64,000 nt of DNA, taken from Pseudomonas sp. PB101. GTDB lineage: Bacteria; Pseudomonadota; Gammaproteobacteria; Pseudomonadales; Pseudomonadaceae. The stretch lies in the NCBI RefSeq assembly GCF_009764265.1, contig NZ_RWIR01000069.1, forward strand, positions 43,788 to 107,787, in the 5' to 3' direction. Both the position numbers and the translations under genes were made by a program. Positions 54,467 through 64,000 of this stretch are shown one piece after another. Each line of letters starts with the position of its first letter. The first letter of the stretch is position 1. The notes beneath the pieces were generated by a model that worked only from the letters and a program-made list of their open reading frames with translations, was not told the origin of the DNA and ran no database searches.

Positions 54467-56575
54467 TCAGTCGCTCGGCTCGCTGTTTTCCTTCAGTTCC
54501 AGCATCAGCCCGCTCAAGCGTTTGACCCGGCGCTTCACCGCCTCTTCAAAAACGCCCGCACGCGACTCGATCAGGGTGAACCAGTCCTTGGCCCGGGTGA
54601 TTCCGGTGTAGATCAGTTCCTTGGTGAGCACCGGATTCAAGGCGTCAGGAAGAATCAACGCGGTATGCGCGAACTCCGAGCCCTGGGATTTATGTACGGT
54701 CATGGCGTACACGGTTTCGACATCATTCAGGCGACTGGGCAGGACAAACCGCACGCCGCCCTGGCCATCATTGCGTGGGAATGCCACTCGCAGAACCTGA
54801 TGTCCAGTTTCATGGCCTTGTTGTTCCGGCAGCTTGAGGGCGATGCCGATATCGCCGTTCATCAAACCCAGCCCGTAATCGTTGCGGGTCATCAGCACAG
54901 GGCGACCTTCGTACCACTGCTGGTCGCTGTCGATCAGGCGTGCCCTCAGCAATGCGTCGGTCACTCGCTGGTTCAAGCCCTCCACACCCCACGGCCCCTT
55001 GCGCACGGCACACAACAACTGGAACGCGTCGAAGGCCTGCAACACTTGCCTGGCCCAATCAATCCAGCGCGAATCATCCAGCGGGCTGTCGAGTGGCGGC
55101 CGCTGATTGCGCAGCACGCTCAGGTAGTGCCGATAACCTTGCGGGCCCTCACCGTGACCGTCGAGAAGCAAACGCTCCAGGGCCCGGTCCTGCTCGCCCT
55201 TGAGGGACAGGCAATAGACATCGTCGTGGCTTCGCGCAGACAGCAACTTGCGTGCTTCTTCGGGTTGCTGCTGGTTGACCCAACGCGCCAGTTGACCAAT
55301 ACCGCTGCCTTCACCGAATCGCCGGGAATGGCGCAACATCACCACCTGTTGGGCCAATGGATGAGTGCCCTGCGTGTCCTCCTGCAAGCCGCTGGCCTGC
55401 AGGTTTTCGCCGCTGACGGCTTCCAGCCACTGGCGTGTCTGCGGGCTGTACCAGCCAGCCTCCGCGTCGCGACACAGATCCCCGAGTACCGCACCGGCCT
55501 CTACCGAAGCCAGTTGATCCTTGTCTCCCAGCAGCACGAGGCGCGCATGGGCCGGCAAGGCGTCGAGCAGGTTGGCCATCATTTCCAGGTCGATCATCGA
55601 GGCCTCGTCCACCACCAGCACATCCAGCGGCAGGCGATTGCCCGCGTGGTGCCGGAAATGGCGAGTCCCGGGCCGGCTGCCGAGCAGGCGGTGAACGGTG
55701 GTGACGTCGGACGGGATCTTCTCGCGTATGGCTTCGCTGACCTTCAAGGTGCGCACTTGCTGGCTGATGGACTCTGTCAGACGCGCCGCGGCCTTGCCGG
55801 TCGGTGCCGCGAGGCGAATGCGCAGGGGCATGCCGGCCTCGACCGCCGGTGCCTGGAGCAACGCCAGCAAGCGCACGACGGTGGTGGTCTTGCCGGTTCC
55901 CGGCCCCCCCGTGACGATGCTGAAGGCGCTGCGGGTCGCCAGGGCACAGGCGAGCTTCTGCCAGTCGATCACTTCACCGGGGCGGGCAGGACCAAACAAA
56001 CCGCTGAGACGCTGGAGCAAGTCGTTGGGCGTGGATTCGTGCTCCGTCAGGCGCTCGCGCAACGAGAGGTCGATCCGTCGCTCGTAGGCCCAATAACGGC
56101 GCAGGTACAGGCGTTTCCCGGATAACACCAATGGCCGTTCGCGCACGCTGTCACGACTGTCGGCAGCCAGTGCGACCAGGTCGCTGGCGGCCAGGACCTT
56201 GCACCAGTGAGCCCCGTCCAGCGATCCGAGCAATTGCGAGGGCAACAGCATCGCGCCGCCTTGCACATCACCTTCGGGTGGCAGCGACAGGGCGAAATCC
56301 GGTTCCTTGAGCGTTTCGAACAGGTCGAGGCAGACATGCCCGTGGCCCAACTGGTGGCTGGTCAGCGCGGCGGCCAGCAGCACCAGCGGATCATCTTCCG
56401 GAGCCAGTTCATGCAGAAACGCCACAAAGGCTTTGTCCAGCGCGCGCAACCAGCCGCGCTCGACCCAACGCGTGAGCAACAACAGCAAGTCGTCGGCACG
56501 ACTCAGCGGCGCCAGTTCGGCCAGGCTTTCGGCGGCCAGCGATGTCGGCAACAAATCGGCGAATGTGCGCTTCAT
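54467..56575 (-). CDS. recD: exonuclease V alpha subunit RecD
   Basis: 702 residues. Helicase motifs: Walker A GGPGTGKTTTVVRLL, DEAD-like VVDEASMIDLEMMANLL, C-terminal VHKSQGSEFAHTALIL and YTGITRAKDWF. 5'-3' motor of RecBCD. Start overlaps the recB stop (ATGA). Confidence 0.95.
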   Translation of the reverse strand: MKRTFADLLPTSLAAESLAELAPLSRADDLLLLLTRWVERGWLRALDKAFVAFLHELAPEDDPLVLLAAALTSHQLGHGHVCLDLFETLKEPDFALSLPPEGDVQGGAMLLPSQLLGSLDGAHWCKVLAASDLVALAADSRDSVRERPLVLSGKRLYLRRYWAYERRIDLSLRERLTEHESTPNDLLQRLSGLFGPARPGEVIDWQKLACALATRSAFSIVTGGPGTGKTTTVVRLLALLQAPAVEAGMPLRIRLAAPTGKAAARLTESISQQVRTLKVSEAIREKIPSDVTTVHRLLGSRPGTRHFRHHAGNRLPLDVLVVDEASMIDLEMMANLLDALPAHARLVLLGDKDQLASVEAGAVLGDLCRDAEAGWYSPQTRQWLEAVSGENLQASGLQEDTQGTHPLAQQVVMLRHSRRFGEGSGIGQLARWVNQQQPEEARKLLSARSHDDVYCLSLKGEQDRALERLLLDGHGEGPQGYRHYLSVLRNQRPPLDSPLDDSRWIDWARQVLQAFDAFQLLCAVRKGPWGVEGLNQRVTDALLRARLIDSDQQWYEGRPVLMTRNDYGLGLMNGDIGIALKLPEQQGHETGHQVLRVAFPRNDGQGGVRFVLPSRLNDVETVYAMTVHKSQGSEFAHTALILPDALNPVLTKELIYTGITRAKDWFTLIESRAGVFEEAVKRRVKRLSGLMLELKENSEPSD

Positions 56576-59500
56576 AGCAGTACTCCCTGTTCCCAGGCGG
56601 GCTCGGCCTTGGGCTCTGGCTTGCCCTGGAACAGTCTGTCCAGACGCTCGATCAGTTCTCGTGGCGGACGGGTAAAAAACACGCCCTGGCTGGCCGCGCG
56701 CGTACCGCGCAAAAACAGGTACAGCGCACCGCCGACATGCCGGTCGTAGTCGTAATCGGCAAGCCGCGCCTTGAGCTGGCGGTGCAGGGCCAGCAGGTAC
56801 AACACGTATTGCAGGTCATAACGGTTGTCGAGAATCGACTGTTCCATGGCCTGCGGGGTGTAGGCCGCATCATCGGCACCCAGCCAGTTGGATTTGTAGT
56901 CGGCAACGTAATAGCGGCCGTCGTGCTCGAACGTCAGGTCGATGAAGCCCTTGAACATGCCGTTGAGCTGCACCGGTTCGGCGGCCACCCGGGCCACGCC
57001 GTTATGGGTGTACTGGCACACCAGCGCATCGAGTTTCAGCACATCGACCTTATGGCTGGCGAACCAGAACTCCATCTCCACCTGGTATTGCGTCAATTGC
57101 TCGAACTTCACCGGGGGTTGATCGACGCCCAGATGCAACGGCGACTTGAGCAGATGCTGCAGCCAGTCGCTCAGCGTAGCGATCCAGCCCTCCCAGCCTC
57201 GGCGATTGCAGCGACGGGCAATGGCGTCGATCACATCTTGTGGCGCCGCGGCAAAACCCTCGCTCCCCGCCCATTCGAGCAAACCATGCAGGAAGGTGCC
57301 GGGGTTCGGGCCGCGCGGGAAGCGATGGATATCGCCGCCACCGGCAACCACTTCTCTGGGCGCATGCGGATCGAGGCGTTCGTCATCGAACAGTTTTTGC
57401 GCCTGCGGGCTCTCCGGGGCCTCGTCCGTGCCGACACTCAGGGTGTCGCCGATGCGCAACGCGCTGTAGGACGCGATCCACCAGTTTTCGCTGGCCTTGC
57501 GTTTCGGGATCAACGGAGGCAGCAGCGCCGCTTCGTTTTGCGGTGGCTGGTAATGCTCTGCAGTCGCTTCAGGCATCTGGGCATAGGTCAGCGCCGGGCA
57601 GTCCTGTTGCAGATCCCGCAACCACTGCTGCAACGCCGGGGAGTCGGCCAATGGCGCACCGCCACCCAACAGATAACCCAATGCGGAAAGGTGCAGCACC
57701 GAGCCATTGTTGTTGCCGCGCTTGAGATCGGCCACCCCCAGCCAGCAGGCGTGTTGCGCCCGGGTCAGGGCGACATAGAGCAAGCGCAGATCCTCGGCCA
57801 GACGCTCATCGTCAGCCAGGGCAATCAACTCTGGCGTCGGCTTCAACGTGACCTGGGCATTGCCTGATTCATCGTGGTAATGCAGCGGCAGGCGGCTGCC
57901 ATCCACCGGTTTCGCCGAGCAAATGAACGGCAGGAACACCAAGGGGTATTCAAGGCCTTTGGACTTGTGGATGGTCACGACCTTGACCAGTTGCTCATCG
58001 CTTTCCAGACGCAGGATCTGCTCTTCGCCGGCCTGCCCGGACAACGCCAGGTGTTCGGACAGATGCCGGATCAGGGCTTGCTCGCCATCGAGTTCGGCGG
58101 CCGCCTGCTGCAGCAACTCGGACAGGTGCAGAAGGTTGGTCAACACGCGTTCGCCGTCACTGCGGGCGATCAGTGCCTGGGGCAGGCGGAAGTCGTGCAG
58201 CAGGCGACGCAGCATCGGCAGTACGCCCTGCTTGCGCCAGACTTCGCGATAGCCGCGGAACTGCATGACCCGGGATTCCCAGGCCAACTCGTCCTGATTC
58301 AGGCGCTCAAGTTCGCCCAGGGAAAGGTTCAAGGTGATGCTGGCCAACGCGGCCCGCAGCGGTCGCTCGACATCCGGCTCGGCGCACGCCTTGAGCCAGG
58401 TGAGCACGTCATGTGCCTCCTGGGCGGCGAACACCGAGTCCTTGTCCGACAGGTAAACACTGCGCACGCCACGGGCGGCCAATTGCGCACGAACCGCCTG
58501 GGCCTCCTTGCCGTCGCGCACCAGGATGGCGATGTCCGCCGGCAGCAGGCCCCGGAAGGTTTTGCCGTCCTGGATGAACCCCGCTTGCCCCTGCTGTCCG
58601 CCATTGAGCAATGTCGTGATTTCACTGGCGCAGGCCGCCGCCAGTTGTTGCCGGTACACCGCACCGGACAATGGCTGCTCGGCCGGCAAATGCCAGATGT
58701 TCAAGGCCGGCACTGCCTGATCATTGATGCGCAGGACTTCTTTGCGGCCCTGGGAGGCAACCGGCATGAACGGGACCGGGTTGTCGCCATTGTTCTGCCG
58801 AAAGAGGAAAGCGCCGCGTCCTGACTGCCGAACTTCGGCGCGTTCGAACACATGGTTCACCGCGTCGACCATGCCGTGGCTCGAGCGAAAGTTGGTGCCC
58901 AGGGTGTGCAGGCGGCCGGTGGTGGCCTGGCGGGCGCGCAGGTAGGTATGGATGTCAGCGCCGCGAAAGGCGTAGATCGCCTGCTTCGGGTCGCCGATCA
59001 GGAACAGACCACACTCGGGGCTGTTCTCTTCGATGCGGTAGATGCTCTCGAAGATCCGGTATTGCACCGGGTCGGTGTCCTGGAACTCGTCGATCAGGGC
59101 GACCGGAAACTGTTCACGAATCAGGGTGGCCAGGCGCTCGCCGCCATCGGACTGCAAGGCCGCATCGAGGCGCAGCAACATGTCGTCGAAACCCATTTCC
59201 GCACGGCGGCGTTTCTCTTCCTCGAATCGTGCCCCGACCCAGCGAGCCGCGTGTTGCAGCACAGCGGCATCAGGCGTTGGCAAGCCATCGAGACAGGCCT
59301 TGAGGCCGGCCATCGCATCGAGCCCCGGATGTCGAGGCGCTTCGCCCTTCCAGGCTTCGGCCATGCCGTCCGGGGTCAGGCGCGTGAAACCGGTGCCGAT
59401 ATCCAGTTGCTCGAGGGTTTCGTCCTCGGCCCAGGCCTTGATCTTTTCGAACCAGGGCTCGAAATAGCGAGCCTGCATCTTGCGACCGTCGACACTCTTG

Positions 59501-60261
59501 CTGGCAACGCCCTGGTGGCAGATGGCGAGCAACTCGTCCGCCCACTGCAGCCAGGGCTTTTTCAGGTCAATCAGGGCAACCCGTCGCTCTTGCAGGCATT
59601 GCGAAATCAACTCGGCGGGCTCTTTCCCTTCAAGCGTATCGCGCTCGCTGGCGAACAGCGCACGAATCCGCGGCAGCAGCGCCGCCGGACCGCCCCAGTT
59701 GCTGCGCACCCAATTCAGCGCGTCACCTTGCATCGGGTAACAGAACAGCCGCCAGTAATCGCGCAGGACCTCCCCGAGCAAGTCGCTGTGGTCGGTTTCC
59801 AGGGTCTGGGTAAACAGGCTGCCGCTGTCGAACGCGTGCTCGCGCAACATGCGCTGGCACCAACTGTGGATGGTCGACACCGCCGCCTCGTCCATCCACT
59901 GGGCGGCGATGTCCAGACGGTTTGCGCACCCGGGCCATTGCTCGGCCAAGTACTGATCACGCAACTCGGCAATCAGGCTGTCGGGGGCTAATGTTTCATC
60001 GCGGAAAAATCGTGCGGCCTCGGCGAGCCGCGTGCGAATGCGTTCGCGCAACTCTTTGGTGGCGGCGTCGGTGAAGGTCACGACGAGGATCTGCGGCGGC
60101 AACAGCTCACGTCCGAAGCCACTGTCCTCCCCGCCATTGCCCAGCACCAGCCGCAGGTACAGCGCGGAAATGGTGAAGGTCTTGCCGGTCCCGGCGCTGG
60201 CTTCGATCAACTGACTGCCACGCAGCGGGAAGGCCAGGGCCAGGGGTGTCTTCGAGCTCAT
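56572..60261 (-). CDS. recB: exonuclease V beta subunit RecB
   Basis: 1229 residues from the ATG at 60261, which overlaps the recC stop (TGATG); a TTG one codon earlier is possible. Walker A EASAGTGKTFTISALYLRL, motif II ALIDEFQDTDP, motif VI YVALTRAQHACWL, and C-terminal nuclease site FIDLTFEHDGRYYVADYKSN (Asp and Lys of the catalytic set). 3'-5' helicase and nuclease of RecBCD. Confidence 0.96.
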   Translation of the reverse strand: MSSKTPLALAFPLRGSQLIEASAGTGKTFTISALYLRLVLGNGGEDSGFGRELLPPQILVVTFTDAATKELRERIRTRLAEAARFFRDETLAPDSLIAELRDQYLAEQWPGCANRLDIAAQWMDEAAVSTIHSWCQRMLREHAFDSGSLFTQTLETDHSDLLGEVLRDYWRLFCYPMQGDALNWVRSNWGGPAALLPRIRALFASERDTLEGKEPAELISQCLQERRVALIDLKKPWLQWADELLAICHQGVASKSVDGRKMQARYFEPWFEKIKAWAEDETLEQLDIGTGFTRLTPDGMAEAWKGEAPRHPGLDAMAGLKACLDGLPTPDAAVLQHAARWVGARFEEEKRRRAEMGFDDMLLRLDAALQSDGGERLATLIREQFPVALIDEFQDTDPVQYRIFESIYRIEENSPECGLFLIGDPKQAIYAFRGADIHTYLRARQATTGRLHTLGTNFRSSHGMVDAVNHVFERAEVRQSGRGAFLFRQNNGDNPVPFMPVASQGRKEVLRINDQAVPALNIWHLPAEQPLSGAVYRQQLAAACASEITTLLNGGQQGQAGFIQDGKTFRGLLPADIAILVRDGKEAQAVRAQLAARGVRSVYLSDKDSVFAAQEAHDVLTWLKACAEPDVERPLRAALASITLNLSLGELERLNQDELAWESRVMQFRGYREVWRKQGVLPMLRRLLHDFRLPQALIARSDGERVLTNLLHLSELLQQAAAELDGEQALIRHLSEHLALSGQAGEEQILRLESDEQLVKVVTIHKSKGLEYPLVFLPFICSAKPVDGSRLPLHYHDESGNAQVTLKPTPELIALADDERLAEDLRLLYVALTRAQHACWLGVADLKRGNNNGSVLHLSALGYLLGGGAPLADSPALQQWLRDLQQDCPALTYAQMPEATAEHYQPPQNEAALLPPLIPKRKASENWWIASYSALRIGDTLSVGTDEAPESPQAQKLFDDERLDPHAPREVVAGGGDIHRFPRGPNPGTFLHGLLEWAGSEGFAAAPQDVIDAIARRCNRRGWEGWIATLSDWLQHLLKSPLHLGVDQPPVKFEQLTQYQVEMEFWFASHKVDVLKLDALVCQYTHNGVARVAAEPVQLNGMFKGFIDLTFEHDGRYYVADYKSNWLGADDAAYTPQAMEQSILDNRYDLQYVLYLLALHRQLKARLADYDYDRHVGGALYLFLRGTRAASQGVFFTRPPRELIERLDRLFQGKPEPKAEPAWEQGVLL

Positions 60262-63200
60262 CAACGCGACTCCTCGCTGGACAGTGAACGCCAGGGTGCT
60301 TCAAGAAGCGGGCGATAGAGTGCGTCACACCAATCGGGGAACGTCTCATCGGCGGCCAGGGCATCGTAATCGGCGAACTGACGGGCGAGCGCCGGGCTTT
60401 CGCGACGCTCCCCGTCCGTGGTCTGCCCGTCGCCTTCATAGGCCTTGCGCGCAGCGGCCTGGGCTTTGACCGGGTCGGTTTGCCCCAGCCACGCAAAAGC
60501 TGTCTTGACCGCGATCGGCAACGGCTGGCGCATGCCCGACTGCCAGGCCGTCAACAGGTCACAGAGGATCTTGCGCGCAGCGGCCGCGTCCAGAGGCGCG
60601 AGCAACAGGCTGTCGTCGCTGGCCACCAGCGCGGTGGTCAACATCATGCCGCTGGCACAAGCCACCAGGTGGGTGAGCCACGGGCGTGTCAGCCGATGCC
60701 ATTTGCGCGACTTGATCGAGCCGATGCTGTTGGGAATCGTAGTGATAGACAGCAAACCACCATCGGCGCGCTGATGCAGGCCGCTGAGCCAGCCCTCGAT
60801 GTGCAGGCCTTGCAGTTCAAGATTGACGGGCAACGCACTACCCAGAGGTGTCGGCCACAACGCCAGGAGCTGTTGGTGGCGTTGCAGCAGGTCAGGCAAT
60901 GGCTCGATCAACTCGCGTTGCAGGCACTCGCCGAACCCGGCCATGGGCAGCAGTCCGCTGTTTTGCAGACGTTGCGCCTGATCCGCCAGTGCCTGCGCGG
61001 TATTGTCCGGATCAGCCAGCGCCGCTTCGAGCAATCGGTCGCTGAGGCCGTAACGCTGCAACGCATCGAGGACAAAGGGCTCTTCATCGGCCAGCGGCAC
61101 TTCAGCCGCCTCGAAGAAGACCTTCAGTCGCTGGCTGAAAAAATGCCGTACCGGATTGCGCAGGAAATCCTGCAGTTGACCGAGACTCAGTGGTTCATCC
61201 TGAACGTGAGGCCCGAGCACTTCGGCGCTCGCCTGTTGCTCTGCCGCTTGATGAAGCACCTGCCATTCGCTGGCGTAGCTGAACGACTCATCGCCTTCGT
61301 GAAAGTAGCGGGCGCTGAAGGGTTGCAGCGGATGTTCCCGGGTCATGGCCGCAAGCAGATCCTCGTCACTGTGTGCCGATCGCCAACCGCTGGCCAGGTG
61401 GTCGCGCAACTGGCCGATCAGTACCGAGGCCGGTCGTTCGCTGTTGTCGCGGATGCTGCGGCCCACCCAACTGATGTAGAGCTGGTCCCGTGCCGACAGC
61501 AAGGCTTCCAGTAGCAGGTAGCGGTCATCCTCGCGCCGGGAGCGATCGCCCGGACGGTAGTCACTGCCCATCAGATCGAAGTCCAGCGGCGGTTGCGCGC
61601 GCGGATAATCGCCGTCATTCATGCCCAGCAGGCACACCAGCTTGAAGGGGATGGCGCGCATGGGCATCAAGGTGCAGAAGTTGACGGCTCCGGCCAGAAA
61701 GCGTTGGGACAAACGGCCCTGATCCAGACCTGCAAGCCAGGCTTCGCGGACGACGGTCAGCGGCAACTCGTCCTGCAACCCGACGGATTCGCAGGTCTCG
61801 AGCCAGGTCTCGCGCAGCTCCTCGAGCTGGGCCAGCAAGTAGTCATCGTGTTCATTGCTGGCAAGGAAGAACAGCTGCACCAACCCCTGCAAGCGCAAGC
61901 CCCATTGCTGCGGAGGGGCAGGCTGAGAGAGTTCGTGGTGAGCGACTTCCAGCGCGTCCAGCAGAGCAACCAGCGGACCGATGAGCGCGGCGTCCAGGCC
62001 ACCGATTTCGTCGTAGGGCTCGATACCCGCATAAGCATCGGCGCTGCCAACGGCATAACCGAGCAACATCCGGCGCAAACCGAAACGCCAGCTGTTTTGT
62101 TCCAGTTCATTGGGCAGCCCGAGCCCGGCACGTTGTTCGGCATTCATGCCCCAGCGAATGCCGGCACCCTCGATCCAGCGGTGCAGCGTCGGCAGGTCAC
62201 GCTCCTCGACACCAAAACGAGCGCGCAATGCCGGAACGTCCAGCAGATCGAGAATCTCACTGACGGGGAATCGGCTGTCAGGCAGCTTGAGCAGGTGCTC
62301 GACCGCAATCAGCAATGGATCGCGACCACGCTGGCCCTGGTCGGCCAGGGTAAATGGAATGAAGCGCGGATCCTTGCGGTCAAGCTGGCCAAACACGGCA
62401 CGAATATGCGGGGCGTAGCTGTCGATGTCCGGGACCATCACGATGATGTCCCGCGGCCGCAGTGTCGGGTTGGCGCTGAAGCGCGCGAGCAGTTGGTCGT
62501 GGAGGATCTCGACCTCTCGCTGGGCGCTGTGGGCAATGTGAAAACGGATCGATTCGTCGGTCTGCAAATCGATGGCCGGCCAGCGTTCCCGAGTCTCGTT
62601 GAGGGGACGCAATTCGAGGATATCGTCCTGCAACTGGTTGAGTGCATTCAGCGGCTGACCGTCACTGAACAGGTCGATGCGCCCGTCGCGAAATGCCGAG
62701 CGATAGCTGTTGGGATCGTCGTAGCTGTCGAGCAGGTTGATGTAGTCCCGCCCCTGCTTGCCCCAGGCTGCCAGTAGCGGGTGGGCATGCTGGTGCAGGG
62801 TTTGCGGATCGATCACTGCCGGCATGCCACTCTTGCGGGCCTGACGTTTGTATTGATGCCGCAACAGGTCTTTATCGGCGACGATGTCCGCCCAATGGTG
62901 ACGACACGGGTTGTGTACGCACAGCAGGACCTGACTGAATCGTGCCAGTCCCGCCAGCGCTTCCAGGGCTTGGGCAGGCAGCGAAGAAATCCCGAAAACG
63001 ATCACTCGCGAGGGCAATCCCTTGGGGGCGACTTCGAGGTTATTTATGCGTTCGACAAAGCGCTGATGGACACCGGCACGGCTCTGCGCCATGCCTTCTT
63101 CTCCCACATCCAGCAAGAGTGCGCGCCACAACTCTGCCTGCCAGCAATTGGCCGGACTCAGTGGCTTGGCTTCGCCCCTGGCGCTTCTTGTCTGATGTCG

Positions 63201-63710
63201 TCCTTCTGCCCAGTCTTCGAGCCAGTCAGCCCGATAAACCTGGTACTGGTCGAACAGATCCGCCAGTCGCTCGGCCAATTGATAACGTTTGCGCAGATCG
63301 CTGTCATGGGTCAGGAAACGCTGCAGCGGCTCGAAGTGCGGCTGGTTGATCAACTGCGGCAGCAGTCGCATCAGACGCCAGGTCAGCGGTGCTTTATCGA
63401 GCAAAGACTTGGCCGGAATTTCGTCGCGGCCAAGGACCATGCGATAGAGCTGCCACATGAAACTGCCGGGCAACTGCACATCGATGGCGGCAGCGATTCC
63501 GCAGCCGCCCATGTCGTCTTCCTCAGAATCTTCCGCCAGTGCCAGCTTCAACCATTGGGCAATGCCATTGCTTTGCACCAACGCGATTTCATTCTCCAGG
63601 GGAGCCAGCGGGTAGCGCCGCATCCAGCTGACCACCAGACTGCGCAACTCGTCCAGGCGGTTGCCGTGAACCACCATAAAACCAGCGCTGAGGGACGTCG
63701 CGTCCGGCAT
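60261..63710 (-). CDS. recC: exonuclease V gamma subunit RecC
   Basis: 1149 residues from ATG 63710 with AAGGA upstream. RecC features: MVVHGNRLDELRSLVVSWMR, ALVQSNGIAQWLKLALAE, LLGMNDGDYPRAQPPLDFDLM. Inactive helicase-like subunit that recognises Chi. First gene of recCBD. Confidence 0.95.
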   Translation of the reverse strand: MPDATSLSAGFMVVHGNRLDELRSLVVSWMRRYPLAPLENEIALVQSNGIAQWLKLALAEDSEEDDMGGCGIAAAIDVQLPGSFMWQLYRMVLGRDEIPAKSLLDKAPLTWRLMRLLPQLINQPHFEPLQRFLTHDSDLRKRYQLAERLADLFDQYQVYRADWLEDWAEGRHQTRSARGEAKPLSPANCWQAELWRALLLDVGEEGMAQSRAGVHQRFVERINNLEVAPKGLPSRVIVFGISSLPAQALEALAGLARFSQVLLCVHNPCRHHWADIVADKDLLRHQYKRQARKSGMPAVIDPQTLHQHAHPLLAAWGKQGRDYINLLDSYDDPNSYRSAFRDGRIDLFSDGQPLNALNQLQDDILELRPLNETRERWPAIDLQTDESIRFHIAHSAQREVEILHDQLLARFSANPTLRPRDIIVMVPDIDSYAPHIRAVFGQLDRKDPRFIPFTLADQGQRGRDPLLIAVEHLLKLPDSRFPVSEILDLLDVPALRARFGVEERDLPTLHRWIEGAGIRWGMNAEQRAGLGLPNELEQNSWRFGLRRMLLGYAVGSADAYAGIEPYDEIGGLDAALIGPLVALLDALEVAHHELSQPAPPQQWGLRLQGLVQLFFLASNEHDDYLLAQLEELRETWLETCESVGLQDELPLTVVREAWLAGLDQGRLSQRFLAGAVNFCTLMPMRAIPFKLVCLLGMNDGDYPRAQPPLDFDLMGSDYRPGDRSRREDDRYLLLEALLSARDQLYISWVGRSIRDNSERPASVLIGQLRDHLASGWRSAHSDEDLLAAMTREHPLQPFSARYFHEGDESFSYASEWQVLHQAAEQQASAEVLGPHVQDEPLSLGQLQDFLRNPVRHFFSQRLKVFFEAAEVPLADEEPFVLDALQRYGLSDRLLEAALADPDNTAQALADQAQRLQNSGLLPMAGFGECLQRELIEPLPDLLQRHQQLLALWPTPLGSALPVNLELQGLHIEGWLSGLHQRADGGLLSITTIPNSIGSIKSRKWHRLTRPWLTHLVACASGMMLTTALVASDDSLLLAPLDAAAARKILCDLLTAWQSGMRQPLPIAVKTAFAWLGQTDPVKAQAAARKAYEGDGQTTDGERRESPALARQFADYDALAADETFPDWCDALYRPLLEAPWRSLSSEESR

Positions 63711-63754
63711 ATAGGCTTCCTTGGAAAACAAATTCGAGGGACGACTTTAGCATT

Positions 63755-63868
63755 TGTAGGAGCGAGCTTGCTCCGGGCGGCGTTCCGACGATGGTCGTCA
63801 ACGATGACGCTGGCTGTCTGGGGCCCCGTGGTGTCCTGGCGTTTTTCGCGAGCAGGCTCGCTCCTACA
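63755..63868. repeat. REP-type inverted pair
   Basis: GTAGGAGCGAGCTTGCTCCG and, inverted, CGAGCAGGCTCGCTCCTACA between the rRNA operon end and recC. Confidence 0.7.
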
Positions 63869-63885
63869 ATGCGGCGCAAAAACAA

Positions 63886-63916
63886 AACCCCAACTGCTTT
63901 CGCAATTGGGGTTTCG
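63886..63916 (-). terminator. terminator of the rRNA operon
   Basis: On the minus strand AAACCCCAATT, GCGAAAGC, AGTTGGGGTTT then TTGTTTTTG: an 11-bp stem and T-run directly after the 5S rRNA. Confidence 0.9.
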
Positions 63917-63925
63917 GAATTTAAT

Positions 63926-64000
63926 CTTGACGATGACCTACTCTCACATGGGGAAACCCCACACTACCATCGGCGATGCATCGTTTCACTGCTGAGTTCG
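63926..64000 (-). rRNA. rrf: 5S ribosomal RNA, 3' part (rest beyond the window)
   Basis: Minus-strand sequence contains ACGATGCATCGCCGATGGTA, GTGTGGGGTTTCCCCATG and AGAGTAGGTCATCGTC, the conserved 3' half of gammaproteobacterial 5S rRNA. The gene continues past base 64,000. Confidence 0.96.

Overview
The window reads as a fluorescent-type Pseudomonas chromosome. Supporting evidence is the gene content (yfiRNB, recCBD beside an rRNA operon, mmsAB, an McpS-like chemoreceptor), the REP-type palindromes built on GTGGGAGCGGGCTTGCCCGC-like cores, and GC-rich codon use. No species call is possible from sequence alone.

Bases 1 to about 16,430 are an integrated mobile element organised like a P4-type phage satellite. 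It has the C-terminal part of a P4-type integrase at the left edge, an AlpA-like regulator, a C4/CI-type antisense RNA flanked by its two target segments, a tightly overlapping gene string ending in a 963-residue primase/helicase-like protein (TOPRIM plus DUF927), and two facing sets of 9-bp iterons near its ends. Its cargo (8.2-16.2 kb), AT-rich in the 8.2-12.7 kb part, looks like anti-phage defence: a minus-strand set of a small helical protein, a caspase-like protease and a PD-(D/E)XK-like protein, then a TIR protein, a repeat-filled 1.2-kb gap, and a TIR-DUF3298 fusion. The right end is probably near 16.4 kb, where a sequence resembling a tmRNA 3' end precedes a perfect 12-bp terminator stem.

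From 16.4 to 17.75 kb lie a small secreted protein and a second, stand-alone C4 RNA module controlling a DUF6124-like gene. Its loops differ from the first C4, and its targets differ in the matching way, so the two circuits should be orthogonal.

From 17.8 kb onward the window is ordinary Pseudomonas backbone: YeeE/YedE transporter, DUF2252, a histidine phosphatase/PAP2 pair, an HBM chemoreceptor, a FitAB-like toxin-antitoxin pair with a perfect operator palindrome, a phospholipase-like/DUF1302/DUF1329 group, an operon of AGPS-like FAD oxidase, GlpD-like dehydrogenase and FGGY kinase with a divergent AraC regulator, a GntP/RpiR/D-aminoacylase operon, a SulP transporter, an SDR and LysR regulator, the mdaB/ygiN quinone pair, TauE and its LysR neighbour, a quinone reductase with MerR, a cupin, mmsAB with a divergent LysR regulator, the yfiRNB c-di-GMP module, and recCBD. 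The last bases are the 3' part of a 5S rRNA gene on the minus strand with its terminator.
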